Under the pieces are notes generated by a model, which worked only from the letters and a program-made list of their open reading frames with translations, did no database searches and was not told where the DNA came from. Position numbers and translations under genes: made by a program. This document shows, piece after piece, positions 60,945 to 64,000 of a stretch of 64,000 bases of DNA (positions are counted from its first letter, which is position 1; each line of letters starts with the position of its first letter). This DNA comes from Mucilaginibacter geliditolerans (GTDB lineage: Bacteria; Bacteroidota; Bacteroidia; Sphingobacteriales; Sphingobacteriaceae), in NCBI RefSeq assembly GCF_014200495.1, contig NZ_JACHBY010000001.1:868001-932000 (forward strand), written 5' to 3'.

Positions 60945-61559
60945 TCAATACTTTAATCCCTTTATAAAAATATCTATCAGCAACAGGCGTTTGGTGTGTA
61001 TTTCGTCCAAATGTTCCATACGCGGGAACTTGGCTTTTTTGTGAGATATCGCTCCAACCCTAACCCCATGCAGGGCATCAAGCAACAGGTCAACAATTTC
61101 ATCCGGGTTATCCAATGGTCTTATTCCGCCTTTTTCTATTTCAGCTTTTATAGCATTTACTAATAAAAAAGCTTCTCCCAGGCGTATCTGTTCTACTATA
61201 CTCCATATAGTATCAGGCAAATTCTGTTCATTAAGCCTGAAATAATCGAAAAAGTTATAATTTTTTACAATAAACTCATGGTGCGTATTAACCTGAAAGA
61301 TGAAAACATCCCTGAGATCATCCATGTGGTTATCTGTCAATAATTTCAGATAGTCATTAGCCAGTTTACGCATAACCGCTATATACAGTTCGCTTTTATC
61401 AGGAAAGTAATAGTAAAGCAGCGCCTTTGACATGGATATGTCGCCGGCAATCTCATTCATGGTTGTTTTTGAATAGCCGTAGTGCAAAAACCGGTGATGG
61501 GCCGCTTCTAATATCTTCTCCCGCTTAATATCCTGTTGATCGGTAGTAATTGCCCCCAT
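60945..61559 (-). CDS. TetR/AcrR-family transcriptional regulator
   Basis: A 204-residue repressor. The N-terminal HTH (KREKILEAAHHRFLHYGYSKTTMNEIAGDISMSKALLYYYFPDKSELY, residues about 13-58) is the standard TetR type; the C-terminal helical domain is the ligand-binding part and carries no recognisable specificity. The RND efflux gene and DUF4126 gene upstream on the same strand suggest a possible target, but this is context only. A perfect palindrome about 45 bases upstream of the start, next to a promoter box, is a candidate self-operator. Confidence 0.92.
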   Translation of the reverse strand: MGAITTDQQDIKREKILEAAHHRFLHYGYSKTTMNEIAGDISMSKALLYYYFPDKSELYIAVMRKLANDYLKLLTDNHMDDLRDVFIFQVNTHHEFIVKNYNFFDYFRLNEQNLPDTIWSIVEQIRLGEAFLLVNAIKAEIEKGGIRPLDNPDEIVDLLLDALHGVRVGAISHKKAKFPRMEHLDEIHTKRLLLIDIFIKGLKY

Positions 61560-61604
61560 TGAAAAATATATACTGTTTTAAATTTAAGATTCTACGTAAA
61601 ATGA

Positions 61605-61619
61605 TGATACCGGTTATCA
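61605..61619. promoter_or_regulatory. Candidate TetR operator
   Basis: TGATA-CCGGT-TATCA has perfect 5-bp arms. On the minus strand it directly follows the -7 box TAAATTTG (61618-61625), so it covers the expected transcription start. Confidence 0.5.
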
Positions 61620-61625
61620 AATTTA
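61618..61625 (-). promoter_or_regulatory. -7 promoter box of the TetR gene
   Basis: Minus-strand TAAATTTG, an exact TAnnTTTG, 58 bases before the regulator's ATG. Confidence 0.5.
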
Positions 61626-61627
61626 TG

Positions 61628-61676
61628 TAATTTATACACTTTGCATCCTTTATTTTGTTTACACAAAGTAAATTAC
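61628..61676. repeat. GTAATTTA…ACTTTG inverted repeat
   Basis: GTAATTT(ATAC)ACTTTG on the left and CAAAGTAAATTAC on the right are inverted copies with a 4-base interruption, upstream of the TetR promoter. It could be a second operator or simply part of the terminator region of the DUF4126 gene. Confidence 0.45.
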
Positions 61677-61726
61677 ATTCCAAATCTGTAAAAAATCTGT
61701 GGCATTTGGCCAATAAAATCCATTAA

Positions 61727-62212
61727 TCAGGCTGATTCGGTTAAGCCAATGCCTGCCCCTATTACCAATGCATCTTCAATAGCACCAATTAGAGGATCAA
61801 TTATACCGGTATTTTTAACGGTTGTTTTACGCAACATATAGCTTAAATACGTTGATGCAAATGCAGAGGTTGCCCCTAATAAAGCACCTGTTATAACTTT
61901 ACCACCCGTGGCCTTATTGATACTTGCCCCTGCCAAAGCTCCGGCCAGGCAGCGGAAAGCTATCCCGGCCGGCTTGATCCGGTTTGGGGTTGATGGCAGT
62001 TTATCGACTATCAGTTCGCCTATGGCCAAAATTTTCAAGGTATTGGCGACTGTTTTTGACTGCATAAAATTTAGCGGCGAATGCTCAAGATTTTTTGAAT
62101 GGTGATGACTTAGTATATGACTGGTTATTACCGGTGCAGATGATGTACGCATACCGGCCAAAGCACCGATTCCTAATATCTGCCAAAACGAATGTGAAAT
62201 TTTAAGCTTCAT
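61727..62212 (-). CDS. DUF4126 membrane protein
   Basis: A 161-residue protein with about four hydrophobic segments, the first starting near SFWQILGIGALAGMRTSSAPVITSHIL, a DUF4126 hallmark (ALAGMRT.SAP). The small Gly/Ala-rich turns (AGALAGASINKATGGKVITGALLGATSAFAS) suggest tightly packed membrane helices. Function unknown. The start at ATG 62212 was chosen for the conserved N-terminus; the frame continues upstream. It lies between the RND gene and the TetR gene, all on the minus strand, with a strong terminator isolating it from the RND gene. Confidence 0.82.
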   Translation of the reverse strand: MKLKISHSFWQILGIGALAGMRTSSAPVITSHILSHHHSKNLEHSPLNFMQSKTVANTLKILAIGELIVDKLPSTPNRIKPAGIAFRCLAGALAGASINKATGGKVITGALLGATSAFASTYLSYMLRKTTVKNTGIIDPLIGAIEDALVIGAGIGLTESA

Positions 62213-62341
62213 AAAAACCTGAATAGATAATGCACTCAACAAAGGCAATAATCATTCCCAAATGATGTGGTACACAAATTTGATGGTACTACCTACCTCA
62301 AATTTATGTTTAAAAAAGTTGGTTAATGTAGCTGATCATAA

Positions 62342-62375
62342 AAAAAGCCACCCGGAGAAATCCGGGTGGCTTTTT
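62342..62375. terminator. Terminator of the RND efflux operon
   Basis: AAAAAGCCACCCGGA and its exact complement surround a GAAA tetraloop, with flanking A and T runs on both strands. It would end transcription of the RND gene, whose stop lies 22 bases to the right. Confidence 0.9.
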
Positions 62376-62396
62376 AATTATACAATCAAAAAATAA

Positions 62397-64000
62397 TTAT
62401 ACTGTTTCCAGTTCGTGTTTTGGCTGTTGCCTTTTTTCTCTTTTCTTTCTGATGTTTTCCTTCATGTTGTAACGTATCAGGTACATACATGGCACTAATA
62501 TCAAGGTGATCAGTGTTGCAAAACCTAAACCGAAGATCATTGTCCATGATAATGGCCCCCAGAATGCTACGTTATCACCACCAAAGTAAATATGCGGTTT
62601 AAGGTGTGTAAACAATCCGGCAAAATCAATATTAAAACCTACCGCCAGTGGTATCAAACCTAATATGGCTGCACTTGCGGTAAGCAATACAGGTGTCATA
62701 CGTGTACGGGCAGCTTCAACAACGGCATCGTGTATGCTTAAGCCTTGTTCTAACAGCATATCTGAGAACTCAACCAGTAATATACCGTTTCGTACTACCA
62801 CACCCGCTAGAGCGATGATACCTACACCCGACATAACTATAGAGAACGTCATATGGAACAAACTCAAGCCCAAGAACACCCCTATTATACTAAAGAAGAT
62901 TTCACTCAAAATAATCAGTGTTTTACCTATGGAGTTAAACAGGGCCATTAATATAACCAATATCAACCCAAATGATATCAGCAATGCAGTACCAAGGAAT
63001 GCACCTGTTTCAGCCTGATCTTCCTGCGAACCACCCATTTTGATGGATACATTCTCAGGTAACTTAAAGTTTTTGATCGCCTGTGCTATCTGGGCATTTA
63101 CATCGGCCGGGGTAAATGGTTTTATAACGTTTGAACCCAAAGTTATCACCCTTCTCTGTTGTTTGTGTTTAATATTGGCATAAGTATTAGTATACCTTAC
63201 ATCAGTAAATGCTGATATAGGCACCTGCCTTATACTACCTCCCATAGCAATATCACGGAAGGTGATCTTTAAGTTACGTAACGCATCTACATCATTACGC
63301 TGATCTTCAGCTGCGCGTACATCAATTTCATAGTTATCCTCTGTAGTATTTCTGTAATCAGATGCCTTGGCACCATATATAGAAGCACCTAAAGCCTGGT
63401 TGATCTGGTTTGTTGTGATACCTTCACGATTTGCACGCTCACGGTCTACATCAAAAATGATCTCTGGTTTATCGGCCTGCACATCGGGTACCAATTGTTC
63501 AATACCAGCAATTCCTTGCTGATCCAGGTATTTTTTTAACCTGGCTGAGGTATGCACTAAGGTATCCAGGTTATCACCCGCCATTTCAATACTGATATCC
63601 TTTTGTACCGGCGGACCGCTGGCTTCTTGCGCAACGGCAATCTGCGCTCCCGGCACACCCTGCACCGAGCTACGGATCCTTTTCAGTATTTCTTTGGTAT
63701 CTTTTCCATTCCTCTTGCCAAATTCAACAAAAGCAACAGTGATCTTACCTTTATTGTAGTAAGTACCCTGATCTTCGTCTGACGGATCGGTAACACCTAC
63801 AGATACGTTTGAGATAATAGATGATACGATATCCTTATCGGGCTCAACCACTTGCGCAACCTTCTTTTCCAATTGCTGCACAACCGTATTGGTATACGTT
63901 TGATCGGTACCTATAGGCATAGTCACATATACATACACAAAGTTCGGATCAGATGATGGGAATAATTCCACGTCCAATTTACTAACTACAGAGAAACCTA
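62397..64000 (-). CDS. RND efflux transporter, C-terminal part (partial)
   Basis: The gene continues beyond the right edge: the first visible TTG (63977) is an internal Leu codon in SVVSKLDVELFPSSDPNF, and the frame remains open to 64000. The visible part is the last 534 or so residues of an inner-membrane RND pump of the AcrB/HAE1 family: porter subdomains up to about residue 300, then the second half of the membrane domain with VVVRNGILLVEFSDMLLEQGLS, the loop PVLLTASAAILGLIPLA, and the C-terminal cytoplasmic tail rich in Lys/Arg. It probably exports hydrophobic toxins with periplasmic and outer-membrane partners outside the window. Confidence 0.92.
   Translation of the reverse strand, partial: GFSVVSKLDVELFPSSDPNFVYVYVTMPIGTDQTYTNTVVQQLEKKVAQVVEPDKDIVSSIISNVSVGVTDPSDEDQGTYYNKGKITVAFVEFGKRNGKDTKEILKRIRSSVQGVPGAQIAVAQEASGPPVQKDISIEMAGDNLDTLVHTSARLKKYLDQQGIAGIEQLVPDVQADKPEIIFDVDRERANREGITTNQINQALGASIYGAKASDYRNTTEDNYEIDVRAAEDQRNDVDALRNLKITFRDIAMGGSIRQVPISAFTDVRYTNTYANIKHKQQRRVITLGSNVIKPFTPADVNAQIAQAIKNFKLPENVSIKMGGSQEDQAETGAFLGTALLISFGLILVILMALFNSIGKTLIILSEIFFSIIGVFLGLSLFHMTFSIVMSGVGIIALAGVVVRNGILLVEFSDMLLEQGLSIHDAVVEAARTRMTPVLLTASAAILGLIPLAVGFNIDFAGLFTHLKPHIYFGGDNVAFWGPLSWTMIFGLGFATLITLILVPCMYLIRYNMKENIRKKREKRQQPKHELETV

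Noticed and set aside
1..64000. tRNA, rRNA, CRISPR, prophage or insertion sequence
   Set aside because: No cloverleaf-like sequence ending in CCA, no rRNA core sequence, no regular spacer-repeat array and no transposase or phage protein were found.
63960..64000. Start of the RND gene at the TTG near 63977
   Set aside because: The upstream codons in the same frame continue RND sequence (SVVSKL), so the gene is cut by the window edge.

Overview
The window reads as a stretch of core chromosome from a Bacteroidota bacterium of the Sphingobacteriaceae, most like Mucilaginibacter or Pedobacter. The pointers are moderate A+T content, genes with no Shine-Dalgarno sequence, at least nine starts preceded by the Bacteroidota -7 promoter motif TAnnTTTG, many lipoproteins with an S-x-C or T-S-C lipobox, and families typical of this group (DUF4369/TlpA thioredoxins, YXWGXW protein, WbqC, DUF4126, PorE-like OmpA protein, Spm A/B fusion). 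No transposase, prophage, CRISPR array, rRNA or tRNA was seen. The genus assignment is an inference from gene style, not from a marker comparison.

Layout. 1-12 kb: end of gatB, a TlpA-type lipoprotein, a response regulator, a Lys/Ala-rich protein, a LOG-family protein, a sodium:solute symporter, VOC and FUSC-like proteins, guaB, an M16 peptidase pair (one active, one lacking the zinc motif) and two small unknowns. 12-29 kb: YXWGXW repeat protein, clpB, SMP-30 protein, GH3 glycosidase, DUF4268, DUF763, DUF4142, ppc, a large FUSC protein and a PIN-PhoH ATPase. 29.3-30.6 kb: a 1.3-kb gap holding what looks like an undescribed structured RNA of about 640 nt with its own terminator. 30.6-44.3 kb: lipoprotein, M3 peptidase, AurF-like di-iron oxygenase, exported SAM hydrolase, bioB, mgtE, YigZ, EamA, ribD, prmC, a 770-bp palindrome cassette, xerD and aroQ. 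44.3-64 kb: a large MscS channel, glycosyltransferase and acyltransferase, WbqC, a Y-family polymerase, lepA, folD, a Rieske protein, queE, a PorE-like protein, DinB-superfamily, Spm and OsmC proteins, a TetR regulator, DUF4126 and the C-terminal half of an RND pump cut by the window edge.

How the genes fit together. Several cofactor and building-block genes are scattered as single units (bioB, ribD, folD, queE, aroQ, guaB). Envelope functions dominate the rest (RND, MscS, glycosyltransferase/acyltransferase pair, OmpA, lipoproteins). Protein quality control is represented by ClpB, M16 and M3 peptidases. Most genes stand alone or in pairs, separated by short imperfect palindromes.

The main points of interest are (1) a shared 15-19 bp palindrome placed at the start of a DUF763 gene and a Y-family polymerase gene, whose two differences are compensatory, suggesting a common operator; (2) the candidate large RNA at 29.5-30.15 kb, built partly of repeated modules; (3) at least four families of 75-125 bp palindromic elements, one of them split around a 690-bp non-coding cassette, with other repeats inserted in frame into PrmC and extending the end of an M16 peptidase; and (4) promoter boxes so close to start codons that leaderless mRNAs are likely for some genes.
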